Source: Gorsachius magnificus (Eukaryota > Chordata > Aves > Pelecaniformes > Ardeidae). From it: DNA of 64,000 nucleotides. Shown here in pieces: positions 12,409 through 25,960 of this stretch. A model generated the notes under the pieces. It did not search any database and was not told the origin of the DNA. It saw only the letters and a list, made by a program, of their open reading frames with translations. The stretch spans positions 64,474,985-64,538,984 of the forward strand of contig CM067086.1 in assembly GCA_034008185.1 (NCBI GenBank). The letters run 5' to 3'. Positions within the stretch are counted from its first letter, which is position 1. Each line of letters opens with the position of its first letter. The translations under genes were made by a program, and so were the position numbers.

Positions 12409-15204
12409 CAGCTCAGCACAAACAGCAAGACACAGAGATGCTCGCTCCCAGCACATGACATTGTCGGGAGAACTTGCAGAGGGAGGTCCCGTTACAGAAA
12501 ATGTTCACATTTTAGTGGGTGGCAGAAAAAAAATGCAAGCCACAGCATTTACAAATTAAGAGCTACAAATTTCAGTCCTTCAATTTTATTTGAAAAGGGC
12601 TGGGATGCTGAAGAAGGCATGTTGCTGTTTCGAAGGAAGGCTACCCGTTCTGCAGAGATGCAAATCAAAATTAAAAAGGGGGGTGATGCAGTATTTTCAG
12701 CCACCCATGTGATTTCTCCCATCAACTTTCCTCAGAGCTCAGCAGTCAGAGAGAGAAAAAACGTGGACAGAGAAATTGGGGACATATTTTATCAGGAAAA
12801 GAAAGCACGAGAAGCATATGGTGGGGAATTAGGTGGTCTGAGGTGTGAAAAATGTCTCTGTGAAGCTAAGGACCTCTGTGCTGGGGTCTACTGATCAGCC
12901 TGGAGGATGTGACACTCCCAAGTAAGGGGGAATGGCAGGAAATTAAGCCTAGATTGTTTCCTGGCCGTGCCACCATCACCTCCACGGTCAGAGCATGACC
13001 AGACCCAGATGTGGGCAGTCACCTTGGGATAACGTCATGAGTTACCGGTGATACACGATGCCAGGTGAAAGCAAAACCATACCTGTGACTCGCGAGATTG
13101 AAAAAAGAGGGTTGGGAGGACATAGAGATTTTTGTGCTTTGGGTAGAAATACGCTTTGTGGAACTTCAGAAAAAGGGGTCTTTCTGCATAAGGACTCCCC
13201 CCGTTCTCCAGACACCTTCACCCATCTTCTTTGCTCATTTTCATTAGCAATGAAGGCCAGAGCCAGCCTGTTGAAGTCCTCTGCCGCACCACTCACCGGA
13301 TACCCGGAGACAACTTTACAGCCAGATGTTCTGACTGCCTTACAATCCCTAACAAGATTTTGACCATTCCCTGCTTTACCTCCGCGGCAACGTGGCAGGC
13401 TCTGCCAAGAGGAAATCTTCAAAGGACTTTGCGTAATGTCACAACAAAGCTGCAGCAGCCAGCCAGATCGGGACTGGGGATCTCCCCTGGTGAGCTCCGC
13501 TGTGCGAGCAGCCCCCCGTTATTCCTCCCCTCTGCTGCTGCCTGGGGGAGACCTTACACTCCTCATACTGGTTTTGCTCCAGAAGAATGCTTGAGAAAAC
13601 AAGCTGTAGGGTGCCCCAGCCCCCCCAGCTCCCGATCCCATGCCTTCCACAAAAATCTGGAATTTCCAGCCACGTTGTGAAGCTGCTGCAACATCCTTTT
13701 GCAAGACGAGTGCACAAACTCAAATCTGAGGCAGATGAAGGAATCACCCTGCACAGATGCCTCTTTCCAAATACCTGGTGCTATCGTCCAAGTCTTTTAA
13801 CTGAGTCCAGCGTCCTCTTGGTGATTACCCAAGGCTTTGTTAGACATGCAAATGAGACACTCATCTGAGATGAGGACTTCTCCATGCGCTGCCTGCCTCA
13901 CACTGACTTTTTTGAGAAATATTTTTTTTTTTTTTGGCTCATGCTGGAGACTTGCTGAGTGTGCATAGGAAAGTGAGCGCTCTGAACCCAAGGTTTTGAG
14001 GAGCTGACAGCATTCCCCACTGACCAGTTTGCCCGTTCAGCGAAACCACTGTGAACGGTAGTGAGAAGTAGGCAGGCAGCCAGCGGAGGCTGCTGCCTCC
14101 TGTGCTCCTCTTCACCTTCCTTTCATCCTGCAAGCTCACTTACCCTTCTAACCAAAGCTGCAGGCTTCAGGCTGAGGCCAGCTGCCTGTTCATACATTAT
14201 GGCTGTGGCCACCTACAAGGGGCTTTGGACACTGGTACAGTGCAGAGTAAGAAAGAAAGTGAAGTCGCCATTTCAGAATGGGTATCTAACACACCCAGGA
14301 GTATCCGAAACACCAGATTACCTCAACGCTCATGCTAAGAACTAGTTTTCCAGCCAACTGCTGAGAAATGTTGAAGTTTTGAAACACGTTCCCTGGTGGA
14401 TTATTGCAATCGAGTTATGGGCATGGCACTATTTAGTAGCACTTATTAGGTGCTGCAATTTTGAATAGTTTCAACATTATCAATGAATGAAGCAGGCAGT
14501 TATTAGGTAATAACCTGGACACACTAAATATTCACTCTCTCCCTGTATTATTCATTCCCCTACACCAACACTTTGTGATTCTAAGCCATGTTGTTAGGAT
14601 GAAGGTATTCTGCAGCTGTAGGAATGGGAAAAGCAGGGATCAAGAGATGGAAGGGGGATAGTAAGGGAGGAGCAAGAGCTCAGAGTAACTCACAGGCAAC
14701 TGGCAGCTTGAAAGCTGAAACTGCCAGATCCATCCTGGAAGTGAGCTTTTGCAGAACAGCTTCCTGGGACGGGGCCTTCGCAAGGGCAAACAGCGCTGGA
14801 GAACCCACCGACCTGCCAGCAGCCAAGGAGATGCAGCTCTGGCCCAAGGCGATAAGAGCCTAAAATCCCAGTCGCTCTGCATGGCCAGCAAGAGCCACAC
14901 ACCCAGCGTTATGCGGAGCAGCTCATTTCAGTCCCCAAAGTGGCACAACACAGTGCTGTACCCGTACTAATAAACCTTGCTCAATGTAGCTATTTTGCTC
15001 CAGAGCCAACTTCATCGCTCTGCTGCCCAGCATCAATTTGCACCAAAGACCAAGACTTAAATGCCAATACTTATAATTTTAGAGCCCAGGATGGGCTCCC
15101 CCATACTGCATTTGAGCATTATTTCCACATGCTGTTGTGTTTTGCTAAGCCATTCTACTCATTTCCAGGCCAATCCCAAGGGGTTAAGGAATTAGCCTGG
15201 GGCA
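12409..15204. other. Non-coding stretch
   Basis: A T-run at 13920-13935 and an AT-rich patch at 14400-14590. No coding signature is supported. Confidence 0.6.
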
Positions 15205-15400
15205 TGGGAAAGTTGAGCTTCATTCCTTGATCTGCCACAGAAACCCCAAGTGCCACTGGGCATATCACTCAGCACCTGCACTTGGGTCTCCTAACTGTAA
15301 AATAGGGATAGGAACCCTGTGAGGGTGTTGGCAAGGAGATAAAACTTATTACCATCTGGGAGGTGCTGCGATGCTGTGATAAGAGGGGCCACGGAAGAAA
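15205..15400 (+). repeat. MIR-like SINE
   Basis: GGGCATATCACTCAGCACCT, TCTCCTAACTGTAAAATAGG, GATAGGAACCCTGTGAGGGT and GGAGATAAAACTTATTACCA appear in the order expected of a MIR: ...TCATCTGTAAAATGGGGATA..., then the GGGTTGTTGTGAGGATTAAA region. It is old and diverged. Confidence 0.6.
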
Positions 15401-18400
15401 CTTAGATAAACAATTTCAAAACTCTCAGCTTTTTTGGTGCTTTCTCTTCTACACTTGACGTACTCTGTGATTGCACACAGCCAGCCTCAGTCTTGTTTGC
15501 TCACAGCTTCCTAAGCATTAGAGGCTTCCAGCCCAAATAACAGGTCTTCCCTCAAATTGCAAAAGGCTGTGATTTTTACAGCGGCAGTTTGCACCCTACA
15601 TTTTAAAGGGAGTAAGCAGAAATCTCCGTAACACTTCGAGGCCAGCGGACCTAAGGCTTTACACTTGGAGCATGGGAACATCTGTGTCATTTCCCAGTGC
15701 TATCTCATTGACCACAATATTTGCTCTCGGAGCATACCACCAAGTGAAGCCTTTTCCAGAAATGCTACATCTCTAACAATTGCAAGCTCTGGTTTGCCCA
15801 TCAGCACTCCAGCAGATTTTTTAAGAGCAGGACGGAGAATTATAGGTAAGTCATTCCCCAAAAGCCCTGGAAAAAGAAACCCAATCCTGTGAATACTTTC
15901 TAGGATCAGTGGTTTAAGCTTTCATAGACACTGAAGAACTACGAGATGACATGAAGTCACTGCAGGAAGATGTAAACAACCCACGAAAAAAACATTGCAT
16001 TTCAAAAGATAGGGTACTTCTAAGGACACGGCATTCTAAACAGACCTATCTGATGCCAGCACTGTTTATTTGGTGTCTGAGGTCTCACATGCAGGGCAGC
16101 CACAGCTTATCAGAGAAGAGTTGTCACCCATTTAGAGAGAAGCTTTAAGCTAACAAGTTCCTGCACTCTGGAGATACCAACCACATGTGAGAATGGGGCT
16201 GCTCGTGCTCATTTTCCACTAGGGAAAGCAGTTGCCAGCACCACTACCTCCTTCCTCGGGATTAACGCCAATCAAACAGCACAGGGAACAAATAGGTGAG
16301 ACAAGCAGGAGTCCTAGCATCAGTATTCCAGTTATCCAATGTGCATATATAGGCAGCTAAACACTTAATAGATCCACTAACTTCAAAGCGCCACATTACA
16401 TGGCTGAATTAACCCCCACTGCCACCCTCTTAGAGGATGCTTAAGAGAATAAGAAGCTTTCAGTCATGTTCAGCAATACAGTTGTCATGCACGCTAGGGT
16501 AAACCACACAGAAATCCAGCAAGAAAATGGTGTGAACGATTTTTTCAGTTTCTGAAATGACTTTGCTGCCTGGCTAGCGTCATTCTGCAGGTTCATATAA
16601 CATCAAATACCCTTCTGGCCCTTTGAGAACATGTGAATTACAGTTAAATAAGCCCTAGTAGCTTGCTCCTTGACATTAACTATGGAGTTGTGTTGACATA
16701 TGAAGAGTCGACTCATGTTGTGTTGCTCAGCATTTACCCTGTGCCAGTGAGGAGCACGCTTGGATAATTCTGTCTAAGTAGTTACAAAAACAGCAGAACT
16801 CAGGAGAAAAGGCTCCTGCAAAATTTGGCACCATTCCAGTTCACCAGCTAAACGCTCCCATCTGATATTCAAACCAGGCAGGTGGAAAATTATCCAGCCG
16901 CACCATCATGTTCTGCCTGAACAAAGGCGAGAGGGTCTAATATGCCACTTTGGACAGTAACTCAATTTAAACTGAAGTGTTTTCCCATCAATCCTCCAGT
17001 TTTTCTGGAAGATGCACAGGCTGTTCTTCTGTGGAAGACACCTGTGTGTCTGAGAGCTTGGAGGGGGGTGTTAATTTATGTTTTCCTCCTCACTCGGTAG
17101 GATTCAAAGGGAGTCCAGCTTATTTCACCATGCCAGCCTGTCGTTTTCCTCCACCAAGTCTCCGATGCAAATAAAATCACCCAGTGGGTTTGTAGGGTCT
17201 GCTCACAACAGCGTTATAACTAATTACCCACAAAAGCTGCAACGATGCTAAGCAGAGCACGCTCAGAACTTCATCTCACCTGACATCCAAAAAATTAACA
17301 CACCTTGCAAACACTGATACCCAAGCTCAGCTCCTCTCAGGATGAGATGGGTTTTGCTCTGACGTAAGAGAAGACACGTCAGATGTAGTCCTTACCCAGT
17401 ATGATCCCCACACTCAATACACTACCAAGCTCACAGGTTGCAAAGAGTCAGCAATCACGCCGGTGCTTCTGACATTGCCATGTCCATTAGAAAGATGTAT
17501 TAGGCTTTATTATAAACAAACAGGCTTTGGTGCAAGGAGCCGTATTTCAATTACTTAAGCCCTAATACCAAACTTGGTCTGTGTCAGAGGCAAGATAATG
17601 CAGCAGCCACATAGTATGTTATCCTTGCTTTTCAGTAGCCATAGATAAGTATCATTATGTCACTGTGAAAAAATGCACTCAATTATCCTACGTTGTTATT
17701 ACTTAATCTGCGTTTCAAAAAAAGCTTTAGACTGAAAAGATGTTAGATAAAGGCTAAGTATTGCAGATAAAGGCATTGCTTCACTGAATATATGCTGTAA
17801 AAGCATGAGCTGGGGTTGCACATATTTAAATGAACCAGGCGCGTTCCCATATTGGCAGAATCCGAGCTGCAACAGGCAGCTTGCACAAGAAGGTGGTTAG
17901 AGGGCTGAGAGCAAAATGCAGAGGCAGGCTAGGGAGGAAGCCTGCTTCGTGTAGGAGAGGGGCTTTGCAAAGGCTTCCCTAATGCTTTACAGTGAATCTC
18001 CTCCCCAGTGCATGGGGACTGGGTCCCCGCTAAGGTCTGTCCGGGCACCACACATATAACCACGCTGAGTCTGGCATGACTGGAGGGGATGCGCCAGCCT
18101 GAGGCTTTCTCAAAAGGGAAAAGGAGCTGTACTCAGAAGAGCATGGCCACCAGATTCTTACTCTCTACACAGTCACTGGCGAGAGGTAGCGGGACTCTTA
18201 CTTCGGATACCCATGTTTGGATTACAGCTGCAACCCCGTGTCAGTACCGTGTATTTTAATGGTCCCAGAAAATGGGTCTGGCGCTCTGAATTGACGACAA
18301 ATTGATTGAAACCAGATGTTGTGAAAAATGCCTTTTCCAAGTTCAATGGCACATGAATGGTCTTAGCATGCCCCTGGATAATCTGACTTCTGTGCCCCAG

Positions 18401-21400
18401 TCTGCTGCAATAAACTAATTGGGAGGATAATATTTTGTCTCTGCATTGTGAACTCCTTGGGGAAAGGAGCTTTTTAATTGCATACACAGCCCGTGACCTG
18501 GTAGGCTCTAAATCTCACCGGATGATGTGCAAAGTTATAGAGGGACCTCAGCTGAACACCCTGAGCTCATGTTACCGTCTGGATTAGCAAAACTTCAGAC
18601 TATTAAATCGTCTGTATTCTTCAGGCATTGCTGGGAGTTTGGTTTCCCCACTGAGCTAAGCTCTTTTTTGGCATAGTCAAAAGACAAACAATACACCATA
18701 GGTACAAAAGCAGAGAAGTAAAAGCTGTTGTTTGGCCAAGTCAGCAGATGCACTATGGCAATATTGGCTTTGCAGGAGAGCAGAGATGGCCAGAGCCTGC
18801 ATGCTCAGGCCTCATCACTTTGCAGACCTCATCAGAACAGATATATTTACTCTGGCTCCACCTAATTAACACACCCTGCCAGACCCAGCCTTGCACTCTT
18901 CAGCCTGCACATGCAGAACAAGACCCCAATTTGGTCAGCTTGTACTCCCCAAGGCAGATAAAAATGACCTCAAATGGCAAGCCGGCTTCACGGACTGCCA
19001 TTAGATGGTCCCTGGGAGGATGACTGATTGATCCTGTTTACCTTCGGCACTGCAAGGCATTTAACATCAGGTTGGGAGAAGCGAAGCAGCTTTGTAGTTG
19101 TTATTCTAATGGGCTTCAAGACAGAGCTATTTGTTTAGGAGCATGATAAGACTTTTCAGACCACTGGCTCCCTAGGCAAAGCTCTGAAAGCCTGTCACAG
19201 CACATGCAAAGTCACAGCACTAAATATTCTCTGCAGAGTATTACCAAGAAAGGCTGTTCCTATTACGTTTCCCTGTCAAAAGTACAAAAAGCCCAACAAA
19301 TCCTACAGCATTCGGCTCACATCTGTCCCAAAAACTGGGGGAAGAAGCCTGCAGCTAAGGTACGGAAGAGAAAAGGTTGAGAGCAGACTCTCCTGGTGAC
19401 TAATGCAGCAGAGATAAACATCTAGATGCTCGCTAAAACATACAGTATCACACGCAGATTAAAGGCTCCTTCCGAGATTTTGCAAGCAGCCAGTGACTCC
19501 TACCCAGCCATCTGCCCAGAAAGGGCCTCCAAGTTGTCAACCAATCCATTTCCCGCCAGTGCCACAGGCTGGGTGATACCGATCTTGCTGTGTTTTGTTA
19601 TGAGAGCTTTGATGTAGGAGCCTCTGCCGCAGCGGCAGCCCCCTTTAGGGAACAAAGCCCTGGTCTAGCCAGGCTCTTCACCAGTTGTCCAGGTATTAGG
19701 TTCTTTTTCCCAGCTTAGGGGCAACCCTATCGCTAACCTTTTCCTGCGACCTTTTGCAGGGAACCTTCTGCTCGTGGCCATCTGCGTCCTCTCCCCCTTT
19801 TCTTTTAAAGCATTCACCTGATTGCAGCAAGCAATTACGCACACACGCTGGTTTGCATCAGTCACAAAAGCTGTAAGCCTCCAATTAACCACCTCATGCC
19901 TTTTAATGATACAACGCTAAACAGGGAAGAGAATTAGAGGGAACATCTTCAGAAGTGGTTTGCAGCAGGACAGAGCAGTCTTCATTATTGTTTATATTAG
20001 GGTAGCACCTAGGAAACTCAGCTAGAGGCTGTGAAAACAAATGGAGAACTTGGGGAGTTAATTTAATATGGAGAATTTATAGGACAAGACAGAGTAGGTG
20101 GATGAAGTGTAGTGTAATGAGGAGAACACAATGATTTTCTGAGGATCGGAATAACCTGCCAGCATCCTTCACTCCTCACTGCCAAGTTCCTGTATCCTCC
20201 CTCCTCGACACTAATTCAAGAGAGTGAATGCTGGCAGAGGGCTCAAGAGCAAAGACAGGCACTTTCTGGACTCCCAGAAGACCCATGTGGCCAAGCGCAG
20301 GGGAACGCGTTGTCTCCGTCTTCAAAAGATAGCTGAAGATACTGCACCTGCTCAGAGGGTTTCAGGCAAAACAGCATTTCAGAGGAATTCACCAATTCAG
20401 CAAAATCTCAGCAAGGTGAGTCAATTTTGCCCAGGTTCCCATGAAACTCTCACAGGGCTCCAAACATCAGAAACCTGCTGAGTTTCCTGCCTGGTCACCC
20501 ATCTGGTTCCTCCACCGTTCGGGTTTCCAGGGCCCTGGGGCTGCCTGCTGCCAAATAGGCTGCTTCGCAAGAGGGGATTTCACTGCTCCAACACTTCTCA
20601 TTTTGGGGTGTCCCAGATGTTAGACCGTCTCAGGGAGGAAACACAAGAGCATGCACAGATGGAGCCCATGAAACCGAGCTGAGCGGCTCAGCGCTCCAGA
20701 GATCGGCTCTCGAGACAACCCACGGCGCAAGCTGGTGCACTATTTCCTTATGCAGAATTTCTACCTGGCTGTGTTTTGCTCCACTTCAGATGGAATTCAA
20801 GCCTAATTTCATCAAAACTAAGCTTCTTCCCAAAACAGAATCATCTTTTTAAGCCCATTCCTAGCAGACACCCTCGCAGGGCAGCTGTAGCTGTTTCCCT
20901 CTCAACATGTCTTCACATCAGTCCTGTTTCAGGTCTCAGGTCAGAGGCAGAGAGCTGTATATCCCATACATCCCACCAGAAACACTGCGGGGATATACAA
21001 ATCAGTCAAATCTAAATTGCCCTAGTCTGGAAGGCAGATGATACAAACTACCGTGCAGTCCCACGAGCTCCCCAAGGGAGGAGGATGAGGTAAAATCTCT
21101 GTAAATTATCCATCAGCTTCTAATTTAAATACTTGATCTGCCTAAGGGCAGCACCTGATACTGCAAGTGGCTACAGCGTCGTGGGCTGACCCCGGGGCTC
21201 ACACCAGTCCGTCAGACTCACAGACAAAGGAAATGGGGGAAAAGGAAGAGTTTCACTTGGAAAAATCAGTGCCTAAATGAAATTTGCTAGAAAATATGGA
21301 GGGAAGAGGACAGAGGGACTGAAGGATGCTTAGAGGTTTCTTGCCCTGCTTCATGTAATACTGGACATTTCTCACCGCTCATGGACCAAGAGGGAGCAGC

Positions 21401-24237
21401 AGCTGCTGCTGTGCACAGACACCTTTGCTGACCCTGTTCAGTCACCAACAGGCTCCATTGGAAGCCTAATTTTATCTGTGCTATGAGAACCATGTTTCCA
21501 GAAGTCTGTGTTGTTCTCAAAGACATACCTGCAATGCGTCGAGCAAGCGCTGAGGCTCCTCCTTGGGATGAGGCCAGGCGTGCTGTGAAAGCTGAGAGCT
21601 CCTGAGCACGCTGGGGGGGGGGGATTCTCCTGGGAAACGTCTGCAGGAGACACTGACACCAGCTGTAGGGTTATGTGGGGCTTGAACAACAAACCATTTG
21701 TCAAGACCTGCTTATTAGGATGTTTACTCACAAAATTGGCCTTTTCGTAAGTGGTTTCTGAAAGCACCCCTGACCACCAAGAAAACAGTCTTACCGAATC
21801 GATCAACAGGAGCAAGAGTGGATCCAGCGACCAGAGGAACTGGTTTCTAATGCAAGGACCAGCTACTTTTTCCCCAGCTTCACAGCTGCCATTTGTCCAT
21901 TTTCCTAACCCCTCTAATTGTAGATCAGTAAATTATTTGGGGTTTTAGATCATTATCAATGAGGATCCTTGCCTGGACAAAGGGCCTTTTGTTTTCTTCC
22001 CCCATGCAAAAGCATTGACTGTGCTATACGGTAGGTATGGTCATTTATTATTTTCAGTTCTTTTGCTGTCTTGCCTGTCTGTATCATGATGGTTGTGCTG
22101 AGAAGTTAATAAAGAGGGGAAACACACAAGAAAGAAAACCCAACTCTACACTCACCTTTTTTTGCTGAATATGAAATTAATTGCTTATTTCATATTTTTG
22201 TAATGGATCCACAATGGATTCACTTAGACCAAAGACATGAATGGTCTGTTCTGAAGTCATGAGGATCACCCCCACAGCTGGATGACTTCAGACAAGAGTC
22301 AACATGACAGAGGATGGAAGTTAAACAGTCCCACTTTAGTGGCAAAGAGGAGGGAAGGGAGGAAGGCTCAGAGTGCCCGCATTACTGTGTATGTGAGCCC
22401 AAGAGACCTACCCAGGGTGATGGTGGGCATCTGGAACAGGCCCAGGGGAAGAGACATGCTCTCAATCAAGTCAGTGGCTCAGCACTAACAGCTTCTCTCA
22501 GGGCTAAGACCATCCCTCAAGGGCAGCAGGTCTTACCATAGGTCAACACAGGGAAAAGACAGCAGTGGGGACCTCAGCAGAGATCACGATCTCCATGGCA
22601 GAACTAAAGGCAGGGGGGGGAGGGAGGGAGTCCTGACACCCCTGTTGGAAAAATGTCTTGAGGTAGCCGTGGATTGTGCAGATACAGGGTTGCTTTGCGG
22701 GGTCCTGCACAGTGTCGAAGAGAGCGGTGTGTTGACTCAATGTGTCGTTCCACACAAGCCTCTCAGAAGACGCCTGTAAAAAATGGATTTTTTGTAAAAA
22801 AATGGATATGTTGCAGATGAGAAGGGGGTAGTTTCCCTTCCTTCCGAGCAACTGAACATCAAGGAAAACACTATTGTGAGGCATTTGACAGGAGAAACAA
22901 GCCAGAACTTCAGTTTCATTCAGCACTTGTGCTTTAATGCCAAGCTACAATTTATTTCATTAAGAAGAAGAAAAAAGCAGTAAAGGAAACACTTACTGGG
23001 ATGAACATGCTGTCTGCTGTGGCCCGGAGGCATGAAGTTGGCTTAAGCAATAGCAGAGATCGGGATATCCAGGTCATAGCCAACGCTGCCCTTGACCTCA
23101 CTGGCCACCAGGTGAGATGGCTGCTCACCTGACGCAGTTAGGCACTGCTCCTCTGCTTGGTGCTATGGCCTTTGCAAGCCGCTCCAACAGGATTTACAGA
23201 CTAGCTCGCTTATCAACCCTGATGGATTTCCTCTCCCACTCCTTTCCCAGCCCTTGCCTTTCACTGGGAGATACAGAGCATGACACAGCATTCAGAACCG
23301 ACCTTACATCTAGAAAGAAAAGGCCATCACCATGATTTTGCCTTCCAAGGCTCTGAATTTTTAGCAAACTCCTACTCTTTCCTGAGTTCACCTTCCCAAG
23401 AGAAGAGCAGCTTCAGGAAATCATGTCAGTCAAGACTCCAGGAAAGAAAACTGTAATGCGATATAGGTCTAACCCACAGAAACGCTGGGAACGTCTCCTT
23501 TTACAGAGGGCCCTTCCAAAAGGAAACCAACCCATTGTAAATAATGTGTCTGGGAAGAGAAGACAAACTTTTAACCCTTCCCTTGCCTCTACTGTTTGCT
23601 CAGTCAAACTGCAGCTTTCCTTGCAGCCAGGCAAAGTCACGCTCTCTATGCGTCCTCAGTCTCTTCTCCACCATTGGGTAGCCCAGAGATCCCACTGTTT
23701 TGCTAATCCCACTGCCTGAAACTGGGATTCAAGTACGATTAACCAGGCACATGAATGGGTGGTGCTCCAGGCCCCACAGGTTTGGTGTCTGTGCCTGGCT
23801 CTCCCTGCCTGCATCATTCTCCCAGCCCCACCTGGACATCCAAGGGCAAGGAGTGAATGTAGAAAGGGACATTCTGCCTCTTCCTGAGTGCCATTCCCAG
23901 GGCTTACACAAAGTCCTGCTCTTGATACAGAGCACAAGCACATACACTCTTATGTATCTCTGGTTTTAGCTCAGTGTCCTCAAATACAACAAGTAACAAA
24001 TGCATCTCTTCCTTTAAAAAGCACTTTTTTCTATTAATGCTTAAAGCACGGATTCAAGACACCGCTTCTCCCAAATTCAAGAGTTTGAATCAAGTTTCAC
24101 CATACAGGGTCTGGCTCTTAAGGGAGAGCAGAGAGTCCTTCCAGCATTAGCTAAGAGAAGTCACCGGGACGGCTTGTACAAACAGACATAGGACGCTTGC
24201 AAAGACAAGCTTAGAGACTTCGGTCCACCAGCATTCC
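15401..24237. other. Long non-coding stretch
   Basis: About 8.8 kb without a recognisable gene or recent transposon. It has G-runs at 21613 and 22613 and an AT-rich, possibly conserved patch near 17470-17860. Open frames are all short. Confidence 0.6.
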
Positions 24238-24360
24238 TGATCATGTGCTTAATTCACCCCAACCACGAAGTACCCAAAGCATGCGCTGAAACGCCTCGCT
24301 GAGTAAGAACGGGCTTAATCACTTGCTTAAACACTTACTGCACGAGTGCTTCAGAGATTG
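24238..24360. repeat. Possible second palindromic MITE-like relic
   Basis: ATCATGTGCTTAATTC at one end and CACTTGCTTAAACACTTACT plus CACGAGTGCTTCA at the other share the TGCTTAA / CACTTA vocabulary of the copy at 49.5 kb. They are more diverged, and the match is weak. Confidence 0.35.
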
Positions 24361-25649
24361 AGATTGATTAGGTCCTTCTCCTCCCTGTACCTCATGCTTC
24401 CCCTCCTCCTCATGAAGATCTCGTTTCTGAAGACACAAGGCTCACAGAGTTCAAGGAGACACAGGGAACATATTTTTCAACAGGCTGCAAGTTTTCCAGC
24501 TTCCTGCGCTTGATCACAGGAGACTTGAACCTTTTTTGGGGAGAAAACACTTAATTTGCTTACAAAGCCATTACATCATGAAGTCAGATTCCAAATTGTA
24601 AAGATTTTCCTTCGGTATCGTCATGAAAATCTTAGTTCCCGGGATTTTCAACTCCAACTCCTTTAAAAGAACAAAAGCCAGATTTTCAGAGCTTGGCTCA
24701 GTGAAATCAAGTTATTAATGTTAATATACTTTATTGATCTTAAAGGAATACAGCATGGAAACAAAGGCCATTAACTGAGAGAGAGGCTCTGTTTACATTA
24801 ACAAGTCATTCAGCAGAACAGGAGCAGATCCAAACTGAGGTCCCCACAAGTACAGTATATGCAGTTCACGTGTTTACTTCAGCCTAAATTTAGTCTGGTC
24901 CTTAAAGTCATTTGGACCAAACTTGTCCCCATTTTTTGTCTGGAAGCTATTCTAGGGAGCCATCACCGCCTCAGACCCCCATGTCCCTCTCCAGGCAGAA
25001 GCACATTTGCTGTGCCCCTGGAGTGGACCGTCTGGATTAGCGTTCCAAAGGCATCTGGCCAGCGTGCACCAAAACTGCTTTGCTGTGCAAACCAACACGC
25101 AGTGAGTGGAGGCGGCCACAGGATTCGCTTCCAGACTGGTCTGTTGCTCCAAACAAAAGCACGAACTTGTAGACATAGTCAGGGGGAGAGAAAAACTCTC
25201 CAAGGACAGCAAAGTCCCAAGGCAGGGTGCAGTAGATGCCCAGCACTCTGTCAGTAGGACGGTCCATTTTGGTCATCAACTTTTCTTACAGTTTGGAAGC
25301 AACTGTAGGACGTAAAATTGCTGCCCAACAGTGACTCCCACAGTGGGCTACTACATGGACTATGTCCATAACAGTGTTTGCATTACAGGGGGACGATGGT
25401 CACCACAACAGAGGACTTCGGCACAGACTGCCCATGTGAAAGGGTGGATGAAGTTATTCTGCCATATGACAAGAATGACCGGGAACACATGTCCATAGTT
25501 TGAATAAATGCATGCCACCATCAGCCAAGCGTGCAAAGTGAACTTCTTTGCAAAGCAATGCAAAACTTGTCTTCAGCAGCAGTTGGGAGGACAAAAGACT
25601 AATAAAGAGCAAGGAAATTCAATTGCATAGACAACTCCCATCAGCTACA

Positions 25650-25960
25650 CCAAGATCATAGGAATACAGAAAATGCTCTGCTGGGTCAGCTGGACCAGGC
25701 ATCTTCTCACATGAACAACAGTCTTTAGGAGGAGCCTGGCCACTATTTGCAATCCATTCATCTCACACTCCTCCTAGCATCCACAGTCATTGACTGGGAA
25801 TGGTAGAGTACACATCCTTCCCTACCTTCTCTAATCCCTTTGAACTTGCCGATATAACATCTGCCTTGCTATTCCCTGTGGCAGCAAATTCCCTGCTGTG
25901 CAGAAAAGCACTTTCTATTATCCCTCTTAAATGGATCTCCCACTTGCTTCCCTATGTCTC
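25650..25960. repeat. Ancient amniote interspersed repeat, family not certain
   Basis: GCTCTGCTGGGTCAGCTGGA, then CTGTGGCAGCAAATTCCCTG, then GCAGAAAAGCACTTTCTATT follow the order of a repeat common in turtle and crocodilian genomes (CATACTGGGTCAGACCAATG ... GTGGCAATGAGTTCCACAGG ... GTGAAAAAGTA). The match is by remembered landmarks only, and divergence is high. Confidence 0.5.
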
